64,000 nt of DNA from Campylobacter pinnipediorum subsp. caledonicus (GCF_002022005.1 NZ_CP017258.1:186001-250000); one strand, 5' to 3'; shown: positions 27,635 to 37,614, counted from the first letter of the stretch. Made by a program: numbers and translations. Notes: a model not told the origin generated them from the sequence alone.

Positions 27635-28294
27635 ATGAAAAAGACAAGAACTAGAATAGGCTTAGCTGAATTAGAAATAAATAATTTATTAGAAGAAGAA
27701 TATAAAACTGCATTTAAACATCGATTTTTAAAAAAAGATAGCATTTTGTATGCAGATAATATTAGCATTGTTATTATCAAAAATGGTTCGGCAAAATTAT
27801 CTTTTTTTGAAGATGGAGATGAGTTTATAATCTATCATGTCTTAAAAAATAATATAACCATACTTGATGATAGCTGTGCTTTAGAATTTTTAGAAGATAG
27901 TGAAATTTATATCATAGAGTTAGAAGATGAAAAAAATATCTTTCAAAGTTTTGAGTTTAATAAAATAACAAATGAAGCCCTTATTGATATAATTTTACTT
28001 CAAAGAAAAATTATAAAATCCATTTTATATGAAAGCGCAAAAGGAAGAATAGCAAATTTCTTAATAGAGTTAGCAAAAGAGCAAGATTTAAAGCAAAATA
28101 GCTATTATTATGTATTTTTACCTTTTTCAGTTAAAGTGCTTTCTTCTTTTGTTGGGCTTAAACGACAAAGTGCTTCAACTGCTTTTAATGAACTTATTAA
28201 AGATGATATTATAAGAAAAATAACAGCTCATGAGTTTTTAATTATAGATTTTAATGCACTTCAAAGTTATACAAATTATAATTGTTTAGACTAG
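27635..28294 (+). CDS. Crp/Fnr-family transcriptional regulator
   Basis: A 219-residue regulator with a cNMP-type beta-roll N-terminal half (SIVIIKNGSAKLSFFEDGDEFIIYHV) and a Crp-type winged HTH (KVLSSFVGLKRQSASTAFNELIKDDIIRK, about 165-195). It lacks the N-terminal Cys cluster of FNR, so it is not an iron-sulfur oxygen sensor; the beta-roll differs from canonical CRP, so the ligand is unknown. Its divergence from the formate dehydrogenase gene suggests that gene as its target. Confidence 0.85.
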   Translation: MKKTRTRIGLAELEINNLLEEEYKTAFKHRFLKKDSILYADNISIVIIKNGSAKLSFFEDGDEFIIYHVLKNNITILDDSCALEFLEDSEIYIIELEDEKNIFQSFEFNKITNEALIDIILLQRKIIKSILYESAKGRIANFLIELAKEQDLKQNSYYYVFLPFSVKVLSSFVGLKRQSASTAFNELIKDDIIRKITAHEFLIIDFNALQSYTNYNCLD

Positions 28295-28325
28295 AATTTA
28301 TTTATAAAAAAAGGAAAAATGGCTA

Positions 28326-29504
28326 GTGTTTGCATTGGAATTTAGACCTAAAAATCTTGATGAGATATACGGTCAAGAACAAATAGTAATGGTATTTAAA
28401 AAATTTATCAAAAATGGAAAAATACCTCATAGTATATTTTATGGTGTTGCTGGTTGTGGTAAAACAAGCTTTGCCAGGGCTTTGGCTGGAGTTTTGAATT
28501 ATGATTTTTATGAGTTTGATGGTGGAAATTTAAAGATTGAAGAATTTAGAAAGATTTTAAAAAATTATGAAAATGCGCTAACAAAACCGCTATTTTTTAT
28601 AGATGAAATTCATAGATTAAGCAAAACCCAACAAGAGGCATTGCTTGTTCCTATGGAAAATTATAAAGCATTAATTGTTGGAGCAAGTACTGAAAATCCA
28701 TATTTTACCCTTAGTTCCGGCATAAGAAGTCGTTCTATGCTTTTTGAGTTTCAGCCCCTAGATAGCGGTGAGCTTGAAAAAATGCTTTTTTATATCAAAG
28801 ATAAAATAAATTTTGAGATAGATGATGAAGCAAAAGAATATCTTATAAAAAGTAGTGGAGGCGATGCTCGTGGTTTTTTAAATTTACTTGAGTTTGCAAT
28901 TAGCCTTGATACTCATATAACTCTTGAAAATCTTAAAATTTTAAGAGGGCATAGTGTTTGTAGTGGCGCATCAAATGATGATACGCATTATAACCTTGCT
29001 AGTGCTTTGATAAAAAGTCTAAGAGGTAGCGACATAGATGCTTGTATCTATTATCTTGCAAGACTTATAGATGAAGGCGAAAGTGCTGATTTTATAGCTA
29101 GGAGGCTTGTAATTTTTTCTAGCGAGGATATAGGAAATGCAAATCCAAATGCTTTAAATGTGGCCACAAATACACTACTTGCTGTTTTAAAAATAGGCTA
29201 TCCAGAGGCTAGAATACTTCTTTCTCAGTGTGTCGTTTATCTAGCTTCATCTCCTAAATCAAACTCAAGCTATAAAGCTATAAACAAAGCATTAGATTAT
29301 GTTAAAAACAATGAAAAACTTGAAATTCCAAAGTATTTAATCAATACATTGCCTGAAAAAAAAGATTATTTATATCCTCATAATTTTGGTGGATGGGTAA
29401 AACAAAGATATCTTCAAAAAGATTTGAAATTTTATGAAAGTAATTCAATAGGTTTTGAAAAAACACTTGATGAATGGCAAGAAAAAATAAAACAATGCAA
29501 ATAA
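28326..29504 (+). CDS. rarA: Replication-associated recombination ATPase RarA (MgsA)
   Basis: A 392-residue AAA+ clamp-loader-like ATPase acting at stalled forks. RPKNLDEIYGQEQ at the N terminus, Walker A GVAGCGKTS, Walker B LFFIDEIHR, sensor-1 IVGASTENPYFTLSSGIRSR, then a C-terminal tetramerisation region with GGWVKQRYL. Likely GTG start at 28326, 10 bases after AAGGA; an upstream ATG (28319) is out of frame and stops at once. Confidence 0.92.
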   Translation: MFALEFRPKNLDEIYGQEQIVMVFKKFIKNGKIPHSIFYGVAGCGKTSFARALAGVLNYDFYEFDGGNLKIEEFRKILKNYENALTKPLFFIDEIHRLSKTQQEALLVPMENYKALIVGASTENPYFTLSSGIRSRSMLFEFQPLDSGELEKMLFYIKDKINFEIDDEAKEYLIKSSGGDARGFLNLLEFAISLDTHITLENLKILRGHSVCSGASNDDTHYNLASALIKSLRGSDIDACIYYLARLIDEGESADFIARRLVIFSSEDIGNANPNALNVATNTLLAVLKIGYPEARILLSQCVVYLASSPKSNSSYKAINKALDYVKNNEKLEIPKYLINTLPEKKDYLYPHNFGGWVKQRYLQKDLKFYESNSIGFEKTLDEWQEKIKQCK

Positions 29505-29595
29505 GAAAAACCCTCTTGGGGGAAAGAGGGCTCACTACAAAAAGGAGGTATTTCTTTTTGAACTTCGGAATACTACATTGTTCTTATTAATCAAA
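29505..29595 (-). ncRNA. Candidate two-hairpin small RNA with C-rich terminator loop
   Basis: On the minus strand, CCCTCTT-TCCCCC-AAGAGGG (29530-29511) is followed by TTTTTCTTATTTG, a clean intrinsic terminator. No minus-strand gene lies above it. Just upstream, CAAAAAG-AAATACCTC-CTTTTTG (29560-29538) forms a second hairpin whose loop and 3' arm hold ACCTCC, complementary to ribosome-binding sites. The C-rich terminator loop recalls Helicobacter RepG, which pairs with G-rich leaders. The start is guessed near 29590; no strong -10 is visible. Confidence 0.5.
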
Positions 29596-29748
29596 AATTA
29601 ACTTAAAATTAATAAAAATATAAAATACATATTTCATATATATAAATAACAATTTTTTAGCTTGATTAAACAAAGTCATTAAGAATATAATATATTGTTA
29701 TTAAATATTTTTGTTATAATGTTTCAAAATATGTAAGGAATTATAATT

Positions 29749-30219
29749 ATGTTAACACATATAGATGAAAATAATCGTCCAAAAATGGTAGATGTAAGTC
29801 AAAAAGATATTACAAAAAGAGTAGCTAAGGCTAGTGGTATTATAAAAATGAGCAAAGAGGCTTTTGAAGCTGTTAAAAATAATACCGGTAAAAAAGGACC
29901 GGTTACCCAAACAGCTGTTGTTGCGGCTATAATGGGTGCAAAAAAGACAAGTGAGCTTATACCAATGTGCCATCCTTTAAATATCCTGGGTGTCGAATGT
30001 GATATAATGGAGTTAAGCGACGTATGCGCTTATAAACTTTTTGTTACTGTAGCAATAGATGGAAAAACTGGCGTTGAAATGGAAGCACTAACTAGTGTGA
30101 GTATAGGACTTTTAACTATATATGATATGATAAAAGCGATAGATAAAAGCATGGTTATAACTGATATTATGCTTGAAAGTAAAAGTGGAGGAAAAAGTGG
30201 TGAATATACTAGACTTTGA
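29749..30219 (+). CDS. moaC: Cyclic pyranopterin monophosphate synthase MoaC
   Basis: A 156-residue enzyme of molybdenum cofactor synthesis. Signatures: [26 protein letters not shown] and [27 protein letters not shown] (split at residues 103-130), with the active-site K in [15 protein letters not shown] upstream and TATAAT at about 29714. Cofactor made here serves formate dehydrogenase; mobA lies at 48.5 kb. Confidence 0.95.
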   Translation: MLTHIDENNRPKMVDVSQKDITKRVAKASGIIKMSKEAFEAVKNNTGKKGPVTQTAVVAAIMGAKKTSELIPMCHPLNILGVECDIMELSDVCAYKLFVTVAIDGKTGVEMEALTSVSIGLLTIYDMIKAIDKSMVITDIMLESKSGGKSGEYTRL

Positions 30220-30463
30220 TAAACAAAAAGCACAGATACTTTATCCAATTTTTTGGGAATATAAGGTTATATATGATGCTAGTGTTGATATTGATAAGAA
30301 GATAGAAGAGATTTTAGGCAAGAGAGATTGCCTGATAAGTTTTTCAAAATTTAGTAAAGATAAAAAATATAAAAGTTATAATCTTAGTATTTTTGTAAAA
30401 GATGAAGCTGAGCGACTAGAAATATTTTCTTTGCTTAAAAAAAGTGCAAAATACGTTCTTTAA
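30200..30463 (+). CDS. DUF493 (YbeD-like) family protein
   Basis: An 87-residue protein resembling the DUF493/YbeD ACT-like fold family: [23 protein letters not shown], then [25 protein letters not shown] at 30200, 8 bases after GGAGG (30187-30191), overlapping the moaC end by 20 bases; GTG 30197 is the alternative. Function unknown. Confidence 0.7.
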   Translation: MNILDFDKQKAQILYPIFWEYKVIYDASVDIDKKIEEILGKRDCLISFSKFSKDKKYKSYNLSIFVKDEAERLEIFSLLKKSAKYVL

Positions 30464-30475
30464 GGAAAAAATATA

Positions 30476-31693
30476 ATGAAAGATAAATTAGATATAGATT
30501 TAAAAAACTATAAAGATAATAGTGTCGAATTTAAAAATTTAAAAGATATTAGCGCGGATTATTTTAGCGATGTTGATGATGTAAACTTGGATGATTTTCA
30601 AAATGCTTTAAAAGAAAAGATGAATGATTTACTTACAGGCTTTTTAAAATACGATTTAGCTACAACTGAAAATTTAAAACTTGCTATGGATGGAATAAAT
30701 CAATCTTTGATTGGCAAAAAAGAGCGTGAGTTGTATGAGCTTTTAAATGCCAAAGATGAGATAATAAAAAAAATCAAATCAAATCAAGATGATATAAGAC
30801 AAAAGTTAAGATTTTCTTTTGAAACAGCTGAAGAGATAGTTTCAAACAGTGAGTTAAAACATAAAGATGAACTTTTAAATTTATTAAATAATGCCATTAT
30901 CCAAGAAACAAGAATGCTTGGAATTTTAAAAGAGAGTTCACAAAATGCCTTTTTGACAACTCTTGAAAATGGCGTTAATATACAAGATACTGTTTATCAA
31001 ATTTCAAAAAGTATGGCATATTCAGCTATACATGAGGGTGAGTTTGATAAAAATAGAATACTTGAAATTTCAAAAACCATAATACTTTCTGCCGCCGAGG
31101 TTGCAAATGAAAGCCATATGTTTGCAAAACAGCTAATTAGTGGAGCTATACTTGGAACAAAAGAGGGGATAATAAGCTCTATTGAGAGAATCAAAGAACA
31201 ATCAAAATACATACCAGATGAGTTAAAGCTCTCGCAAAACATAAATCAGTTAAAAGATATTTATAAAGATTTTGTAGATATGCTAAAAGAACTTGAATTA
31301 TCTTGTGAGTCTCCTTCTAAAGATGAAATAAGAGTGATTATTGATGAAAGATTGGATAATGCCAAATCTAAATTAAAAAGACTTAGTGAACAAGCAAGCG
31401 AACAAATTAGTGATAGACTCAATGAATTAAGATCAAATGAAAACATATCAGAGCTTGTAAATGCAGCAAATGAAAAACTTGAAAAATTAAAATCAGCTAT
31501 AAATAAAAATGGAACAGATTTTAATATAAATGATAGGTTTGACTATATTAAAAAACAGTTTGACAAGAAAACAGGTGAAAAATTTGAAGAGATAAAATCT
31601 TTGGATTTAAAGCAAGAGGCTAAAAAATTAGGCGATAGAGCTTATAATGCAGCTAAAAATTTTATTGGGAATTTTAAAAAAGATAAAGAGTAA
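30476..31693 (+). CDS. Uncharacterised helical/coiled-coil protein
   Basis: A 405-residue protein I do not recognise by function. No signal peptide or membrane helix. It is highly charged (K/E/D/S rich) and almost wholly helical, with long heptad-like stretches in residues ~40-100 and 275-380 (LKRLSEQASEQISDRLNELR), and a central AATEVANES-like Ala-rich block, ILSAAEVANESHMFAKQLISG. The C-terminal third is repetitive (EKLEKLKSAI, EEIKSLDLKQEAKKLGDRAY). Sits in a run with moaC, DUF493, ruvX and the ABC exporter with short gaps. Confidence 0.8.
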   Translation: MKDKLDIDLKNYKDNSVEFKNLKDISADYFSDVDDVNLDDFQNALKEKMNDLLTGFLKYDLATTENLKLAMDGINQSLIGKKERELYELLNAKDEIIKKIKSNQDDIRQKLRFSFETAEEIVSNSELKHKDELLNLLNNAIIQETRMLGILKESSQNAFLTTLENGVNIQDTVYQISKSMAYSAIHEGEFDKNRILEISKTIILSAAEVANESHMFAKQLISGAILGTKEGIISSIERIKEQSKYIPDELKLSQNINQLKDIYKDFVDMLKELELSCESPSKDEIRVIIDERLDNAKSKLKRLSEQASEQISDRLNELRSNENISELVNAANEKLEKLKSAINKNGTDFNINDRFDYIKKQFDKKTGEKFEEIKSLDLKQEAKKLGDRAYNAAKNFIGNFKKDKE

Positions 31694-31705
31694 TATTAAA
31701 ATACA

Positions 31706-32092
31706 ATGAATGATGAAAAATTTATAGCCATAGATATCGGCTTAAAGCGTATAGGATTGGCTTTCGGATTTAAGGGCGTTGTTGTTCCTCTTACGCCTAT
31801 ACTTAGGAAAAATCGCAACCAAGCATCAAGAGATATCAGTAGGGTTTTAGATGAATATAATGCTGATATTTTGGTTGTTGGAGTGCCTATTGGTGGAAGT
31901 AGTGAGGATGAGATGAGAAGAAGAATATTGCATTTTGTATCCTTGCTTGATTTTACTGGAAAGATTATATATCAAGATGAATCGTTTAGCAGCTTTGAGG
32001 CTGCTGATTTTGTAAAAGATAAAAGAGATGGTAAGCTTGATAGCATGGCTGCACTAATAATACTAAAAAGATATTTGCAAATATCTGCATAA
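31706..32092 (+). CDS. ruvX: Putative pre-16S rRNA nuclease / RuvX (YqgF)
   Basis: A 128-residue RNase H-fold nuclease: IAIDIGLKRIGLAFG (first catalytic Asp), ILVVGVPIGG, YQDESFSSFEA and a C-terminal LDSMAALIILKRYL (last Asp). The family matures the 16S 5' end in E. coli and was first proposed as a Holliday-junction resolvase. Confidence 0.92.
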   Translation: MNDEKFIAIDIGLKRIGLAFGFKGVVVPLTPILRKNRNQASRDISRVLDEYNADILVVGVPIGGSSEDEMRRRILHFVSLLDFTGKIIYQDESFSSFEAADFVKDKRDGKLDSMAALIILKRYLQISA

Positions 32093-32104
32093 AAAGAGTT
32101 AAAT

Positions 32105-33739
32105 GTGATAAAAAAAATACTTATAAAAAATACAAAAACACTTATAAAAATATTTTTCTTAACACTTTTGTATAGTGGACTTGGTATTTTAACTTTATCT
32201 TTTATAAATAATCAAATTTTAACCATAGTTGATTTTGATATGTTTGTTGTGGTTGAGTTTTTATCGTTGTTGGTTGTTTTCTTGGTTGTGTCTATATATG
32301 CAAATGCTAGCCTTTCTATATTTGGACACAATTTTGTTTACAATATGCGAAAAGAGGTTGTAAAACGCATTTTAGATACTAAAAATAGCCAAATAGAGCT
32401 AATAGGAAAAGCAAAAATAATTGCAAGTTTAAATAATGACATAAGAACTATTTCATTTGCTCTAATGAGTGTGCCAAATTTTATACAGGGTTTATTTTTT
32501 ATGGCAGCTACTAGCATTTATCTTATTTATATATCTCCAAAATTATTTTTATTTGTTTTTGTTTGGATACTTGCAATGTTGTTAGTCGGTGTGTTTTTTA
32601 TGAGTAATATACACAAATACTTTAAACTTGCCAGAAAAAGCGATGATGATCTTCAATCAAGCTTTGAAGATGTAGTTCAAGGCCATAAAGAGCTTACTTT
32701 AAATAGATATAGAGCAAGTATGGTTTTTGATGAGTTTGATAATGTTGCAAATGAAAAAAAGATAAATCTTATAAAGGCTGATATTTTTAACTCAATTAGC
32801 GATAATTGGAGCAACATAATGCTTCTTGGCTTGGTCGGCATGTGTATATTTTTATCCATTTCTCTAAATTGGGCTAGTTTGCAAACTGCTATTACAACAG
32901 CTTTAACGATACTTTTTTTAAGAACTTCTTTGACTTCGCTTATAGGTTCTGTTCCTACTTTGCTTAGTGCTAAGGTGAGTTATGAAAAACTAATGAGTTT
33001 AAATTTTGTTGATTATAAAGATGATTTTTTACCTGAAAACTTACTTGATAAAAATTGGAAAGAACTTCGCTTTGAAAATGTAAATTTCAAATATAATGAT
33101 AAATTTGGATTAAAAAACTTAAATTTAAAAATCAATCGCGGTGATATGATATTTTTGATAGGTAAAAACGGAAGCGGAAAAAGCACTTTTTCAAATTTGG
33201 TTTGTGGCTTATTGCAACCAAGCTCAGGAAACATCTATCTTGATAATGTTGCTATTGGTTATGATAACTTGTCTGATTTTCAAAGCAACATAAGTGCTAT
33301 TTTTAGTGACCTTTATCTTTTTTCACAAGTTATAGATGAAAATGGTGATTTTTCAAATGAAGAAGAGTATACTAAATTGCTTAATATGCTAAAAATAGAA
33401 GATAAAGTTCAGGTTTTAAATGGTAAACTTAGTACTACTTCTTTATCTACTGGGCAAAGAAAACGACTTAGTTTGCTAGTCGCGCTTAGTGAAAAAAGAA
33501 GTTTACTTATACTTGATGAGTGGGCTTCTGATCAAGACCCAGTCTTTAAAAGAGTTTTTTACCGAGAAATTTTACCATATTTGAAAAACCAAGGGATTAG
33601 TATTTTGGCTATTAGCCATGATGATGCTTATTTTGATATTGCAGATAGGATACTTTTAGCAAAAGATGGATGTATAAGAGAGCTTTTCGGGGAAGAAAGA
33701 GCGATAGCTAGCATTGATGCTGTTGAAAAAATAAGCTAA
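32105..33739 (+). CDS. ABC exporter, SyrD/PvdE (cyclic peptide) type
   Basis: A 544-residue half-transporter: six membrane helices in residues ~10-290, then an ATPase with Walker A IGKNGSGKST, a degenerate signature LSTGQRKRLSL, Walker B SLLILDEWASDQDP and switch His in AISHDD. EWASDQDPVFK is typical of the SyrD/PvdE subfamily, which moves peptides or modified cytoplasmic compounds. No biosynthetic genes lie nearby, so the cargo is unknown. GTG start in ATGTGA. Confidence 0.87.
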   Translation: MIKKILIKNTKTLIKIFFLTLLYSGLGILTLSFINNQILTIVDFDMFVVVEFLSLLVVFLVVSIYANASLSIFGHNFVYNMRKEVVKRILDTKNSQIELIGKAKIIASLNNDIRTISFALMSVPNFIQGLFFMAATSIYLIYISPKLFLFVFVWILAMLLVGVFFMSNIHKYFKLARKSDDDLQSSFEDVVQGHKELTLNRYRASMVFDEFDNVANEKKINLIKADIFNSISDNWSNIMLLGLVGMCIFLSISLNWASLQTAITTALTILFLRTSLTSLIGSVPTLLSAKVSYEKLMSLNFVDYKDDFLPENLLDKNWKELRFENVNFKYNDKFGLKNLNLKINRGDMIFLIGKNGSGKSTFSNLVCGLLQPSSGNIYLDNVAIGYDNLSDFQSNISAIFSDLYLFSQVIDENGDFSNEEEYTKLLNMLKIEDKVQVLNGKLSTTSLSTGQRKRLSLLVALSEKRSLLILDEWASDQDPVFKRVFYREILPYLKNQGISILAISHDDAYFDIADRILLAKDGCIRELFGEERAIASIDAVEKIS

Positions 33740-33788
33740 AATAAAGTCTTTAAAAGAGATAATAAAAGCTTAAAAAAGGAGATAAATT

Positions 33789-34502
33789 TTGAAATTTAAA
33801 GAATTTAAGAAAGCAAAAACTTTAAGCTTGGCAAATTTATTATCTTTATCAAATTTAAAACTAGCCAATGAACTTAAAGAGTGCGATTTTAAGTATATTT
33901 CTTGTTTAAATGATGAAGTTTTAGGAAGCAAAAATCTAATAAAATGCGAAATAGGAAGCATTAGCTATATATTGGCATTGCTTTGTAAATACACATTAGA
34001 TATACAAGATGAGTATTTTGATGGGTTAGATGAAGGCTATTTGAGTGGCGAATGTAACGTTGGAGAAGAAGAATTTGATGAACTTAAAGAGTGGATGAAA
34101 GATGTAAAAAACATAATCATAGACTCTTCATTTTTTGCACACCCTGACTCTAAAATGCTTTTTGAGTTTTTGAGCTTGTTTGATATTGATATAGTATTGG
34201 CTGATGGCGAAGCTAGTGAGATAAAGGTTGATAAAAAATTTACCGAGCTAAAAGAGCTTGATAGCTATGATGGCAGTGTTATTTATCAGTATATTTCTCA
34301 AGATTCTTTTATAAAAGGCGGCACAAGCTTTGCTGTTGCAAGTAGGGTAAAAGATAAAGATAATATTATTTTAAAAGCGAAAGATTTTGAGCTTAATGCC
34401 GATTTTATACTAGATACAAATTTAAAAGGAACGATAGCTTTTGTGCCTGTAAAAAAGGTAAATGGATATAATTTTAGGTTGGTTAGAGTCCAAAAGATAT
34501 AA
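33789..34502 (+). CDS. Uncharacterised protein upstream of pflA
   Basis: A 237-residue cytoplasmic protein I cannot assign. It begins KFKEFKKAKTLSLANLLSLSNLK, has a Cys at LSGECNVGEEEFDE, and ends with an all-beta stretch FELNADFILDTNLKGTIAFVPV reminiscent of an oxidoreductase accessory domain. In C. jejuni, pflA follows the nuo operon, so a link to NADH dehydrogenase-type proteins is possible but unproved. The stop overlaps the pflA start (TAATGA). Confidence 0.75.
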   Translation: MKFKEFKKAKTLSLANLLSLSNLKLANELKECDFKYISCLNDEVLGSKNLIKCEIGSISYILALLCKYTLDIQDEYFDGLDEGYLSGECNVGEEEFDELKEWMKDVKNIIIDSSFFAHPDSKMLFEFLSLFDIDIVLADGEASEIKVDKKFTELKELDSYDGSVIYQYISQDSFIKGGTSFAVASRVKDKDNIILKAKDFELNADFILDTNLKGTIAFVPVKKVNGYNFRLVRVQKI

Positions 34503-36871
34503 TGAATAAAATTTTATTATTTTTATTTTACCCATTTTTGCTTTTTGCTTTTACTATTAGCTTAAATAGTGGTATTGAAAATAAAAAATCCTATAGTGTC
34601 TTAAAGATTAGTGATGATAAAGAGTTCGAGTGCGTTGAGCAAATTTTAGCTTATAACACAAAAAGATATGCTTGTATGTTGGATGATAATGGTATGATGG
34701 ACATACAAGATGTTGAGCTTGATCTTATGGATATAAACTATAAAAAACAAGATGGAAAGTTTTTTATAGTTGTCTTACCAAAAGCAAACTCAAGACTTAT
34801 AAACACCGAAAATAAGTTGTATTTTGATACTAATGTTAAAACAAATAAAAGTAAAACCTCAAAACAATTTGACATTGTTGTGGACCCAAATTTAAAAGAG
34901 TTTGATGAAACATTACCAAATGGTGTAAACTTCGCTCCAAATTTTGATCTACTTTTAAGACCAAATATCGGAGCTTTGGATTTTAATAAAGCGCCTATTG
35001 AGGGTTTTGATAGCAATGATATAGATATTTATATAGGGATAAAAAAATCTTATGACAATCAAAGCTATAATAAAGTCATAGATGATACACAAATAGCCAT
35101 ACAACGCCATCCAAAAAGTATTTTTGCCGGTGAGTTTTTGCTTTATAGATTAAGAGCTATGGATAAAATTTTTGAAACAAATGATGAATACGAAGAGCTT
35201 ACTCCTGAAAATATCATTCAAGAAGGCAAGGCTTGGATGAGAAAATTTGTATCAGATGATAATTATCCTGAGGTTTTATATATGGTGGTAAGGGCATACA
35301 TAAAAGACAATATTTTTAGTGATGCAAAATACATGATAGATATACTTTTAAACGAACATCCAAAGTCTATTTTTACTTCTCTTGCGATACTTGATTATGC
35401 TGATGCTGTTTATAATAACGGCAAAGACAAAGATGCATTAAAGCTTTATGAAAATGTGCTTTACGCAACAGACAATATAGATATAGCAAGTCGCGCAGCT
35501 TTAAGCTTAACTAACAAAAGCATAGAAAAAGAAAAAATACAAGATGCAAAGAAATATGTGCTTAAAATTCTAAACTCAAATAATGATTATTTTTTAAAGG
35601 ACAAACAAAAAGCATTTGATTTGGCAGGTGCTTTTGTAAGAAATAAAATGCCGGAAGTGTCAGCTAAGATATATGAAATTTTAGTAAAAAATATCGAAAA
35701 AAGAGATCGTTTGTATGAAGTATCTTTGAAAAATTTAGGAATAGAACTCGCAAAAGATAATCAAACAAAAGAGGCTTACAAATACCTAAATAAATATCAA
35801 GATGAGTTTAAATATGGTGATTATGTGAGCCAAGTGCAAACCGCAATGGACAATCTGTTTTTCAAGCTTGATGAAAACAATGCTACAAAATTAAGAGAGC
35901 ATTATAAAGAACTTATGAAAAAATATCAAAATGCAGATATAGGCAAAAAAGCTTTGCTTTCTCTTATGGATTTAAATATTAAAGAAAGAAAATTTAAGCA
36001 AAATTTGGAGTATGCCGTTTTGGTTAAAGACTTAAATCAAACAAAAGGCATTGAATATCTAAACACATCAGCATTTGAGCTTGCCAAAGAAGGCATAAGG
36101 CAAAATGATTGTCAAGATGTTGTAAATTTGATTGAAAATTACGATGTGAATAGGCTTGAATTATCCCAGTTTAAACTATATGAATGTCTTAATAGAACAG
36201 CTAGATTTAAAGATGCGTTAAATTTAGCACAAACACATATTTATGATAATGATTTAGAAGATAGGGTTGAGTGGCTTGTAAATTTAAGCGATAGTTATTA
36301 TAAGACTAAGGATTATGAAAACAGCATAAAAGCCGCAAATGACGCTATCTCTTTGGGTGCTGGTGTTGAGCATTCAGACCCAACTCCAGCCTTATTTTTT
36401 AGATTTTATTCTCTTTTAGAGCTTAATAGATTTTCAGAAGCTATTGCAACTTTGCAAGTTATGGATGAGATAAGGGGTCAAGATTTCAAGCTCATAGAAG
36501 CATATGATAAAGTTAGTAAATATGCTTTTTATAAGAATGATTTTGCAAATGCAAATATATATTCAAAAAAGGCATTAGAGCTTCAAAATGGTGTTAGAAT
36601 AAACACATTTACGCCAGAACTCAACTTTATATATGCCAGTTCGTCTTTAAAATTAGATCATATAAGTGATGCGTTGGATGAAGCAAAATATATACTTAGT
36701 TTAAGGCTTAAACCAGAAGAAAGAAGTAGGGCTTTAAACCTAATATCTACTATTTATATCCAACAAAAAAAACCACAACTTGCTAAGCAATATTTAATAG
36801 AATGTATAAATACAAATATACAAAGTTCATACAAATCTCTTTGCGAAGCTCAATTAAATTTAATAAAATAA
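34502..36871 (+). CDS. pflA: Paralysed-flagellum protein PflA
   Basis: A 789-residue exported TPR-like protein, the length of C. jejuni PflA, a medial-disk component of the flagellar motor needed for rotation. Signal peptide NKILLFLFYPFLLFAF, then ISLNSG as in the family, an N-terminal beta domain, a linker, and helical repeats from about residue 175 to the end (YYKTKDYENSIKAANDAISL, IYIQQKKPQLAKQYLIECI). Intact. Bases 35592-36098 (about residues 365-532) are duplicated at 40717-41223 in front of an autotransporter passenger. Confidence 0.85.
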   Translation: MNKILLFLFYPFLLFAFTISLNSGIENKKSYSVLKISDDKEFECVEQILAYNTKRYACMLDDNGMMDIQDVELDLMDINYKKQDGKFFIVVLPKANSRLINTENKLYFDTNVKTNKSKTSKQFDIVVDPNLKEFDETLPNGVNFAPNFDLLLRPNIGALDFNKAPIEGFDSNDIDIYIGIKKSYDNQSYNKVIDDTQIAIQRHPKSIFAGEFLLYRLRAMDKIFETNDEYEELTPENIIQEGKAWMRKFVSDDNYPEVLYMVVRAYIKDNIFSDAKYMIDILLNEHPKSIFTSLAILDYADAVYNNGKDKDALKLYENVLYATDNIDIASRAALSLTNKSIEKEKIQDAKKYVLKILNSNNDYFLKDKQKAFDLAGAFVRNKMPEVSAKIYEILVKNIEKRDRLYEVSLKNLGIELAKDNQTKEAYKYLNKYQDEFKYGDYVSQVQTAMDNLFFKLDENNATKLREHYKELMKKYQNADIGKKALLSLMDLNIKERKFKQNLEYAVLVKDLNQTKGIEYLNTSAFELAKEGIRQNDCQDVVNLIENYDVNRLELSQFKLYECLNRTARFKDALNLAQTHIYDNDLEDRVEWLVNLSDSYYKTKDYENSIKAANDAISLGAGVEHSDPTPALFFRFYSLLELNRFSEAIATLQVMDEIRGQDFKLIEAYDKVSKYAFYKNDFANANIYSKKALELQNGVRINTFTPELNFIYASSSLKLDHISDALDEAKYILSLRLKPEERSRALNLISTIYIQQKKPQLAKQYLIECINTNIQSSYKSLCEAQLNLIK
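35592..36098 (+). repeat. pflA internal repeat, original copy
   Basis: 507 bp repeated in direct orientation at 40717-41223. I saw three silent differences (near 35965-36000), so the protein segment is the same. Distance 5,125 bp. Confidence 0.93.
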
Positions 36872-36950
36872 TATAGAATTCATTTTCATTTTTTATTTCT
36901 CTACCTTTTGATACAATAAATGTTTTTTAATTTACACAAAAAGGCTAAAA

Positions 36951-37365
36951 ATGTCAAAAAAGTATAGGTTTGTTATATGCAATCCAGAGCTTTGTATTAG
37001 GTGTAAAGCTTGTGAAAAGCCTGTATCAAATCGCCTATGCACGATGTAGGATTTAATAAAGAGACTTCATGTACTTTTCTTGATATTGGTTAAAATACCA
37101 ATTCAATGTCATCAGTGTGGACGGCTCTTTTTTGTGTAAGTATTTGTGCTACAATCAGACCTTATATTTTCAGATAAGTCATATATAGAATTTCGTGAAA
37201 ATATATGTATAGGTTGCAAACTTTGCGCGATTGCCCGTCTTTATGGAGTTATTCAAATGGAAGTTGGATGATATTTCATCTTTAAATATGATGGCGACTA
37301 CAAGTTGACTTTGTCAAAAGCAGAAAGTCTGTTGTATTAAAATGTGACTTATTTATCTTGTTGAT
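36951..37365 (+). pseudogene. Decayed 4Fe-4S ferredoxin (HydN/HycB-like)
   Basis: Starts ATG at 36951 as MSKKYRFVICNPELCIRCKACEK and stops at residue 33. Further pieces appear in shifting frames: IPIQCHQC near 37100, CVSICAT near 37138, ENICIGCKLCAIARLYGVIQ near 37200-37260 and LKCDLF near 37338. Together these are the four Cys clusters of a HydN-type electron carrier, broken by several frameshifts and a stop. Such proteins usually partner a formate dehydrogenase or hydrogenase. Confidence 0.85.
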
Positions 37366-37614
37366 TTTAAAAAATATGAAACATTTTTTAAAATTTAGAA
37401 CAGATATGATTATAGATCTTTGATGTAAGAGCTAAAATATGTTTTGCAACTCTATAATTTAGATGTTTTATTATTATGCTAATTTTATTTAAGGCTGGGT
37501 TATAAAAAAATATCTTTTTACTATTTAAAATTAAAATTATAAATTCTTTGCTTTGTTTCATGTTTCCCAACCTTATATAAAATTCTTTAATATATTTGTT
37601 TGTTTTGCGATTTA
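37366..37614. other. Intergenic region past the autotransporter
   Basis: AT-rich. A 57-codon minus-strand frame (37561-37388, start after AAGG) reads MKQSKEFIILILNSKKIFFY and matches nothing I know; it could be a small gene or a relic. No convincing terminator seen. Confidence 0.3.
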
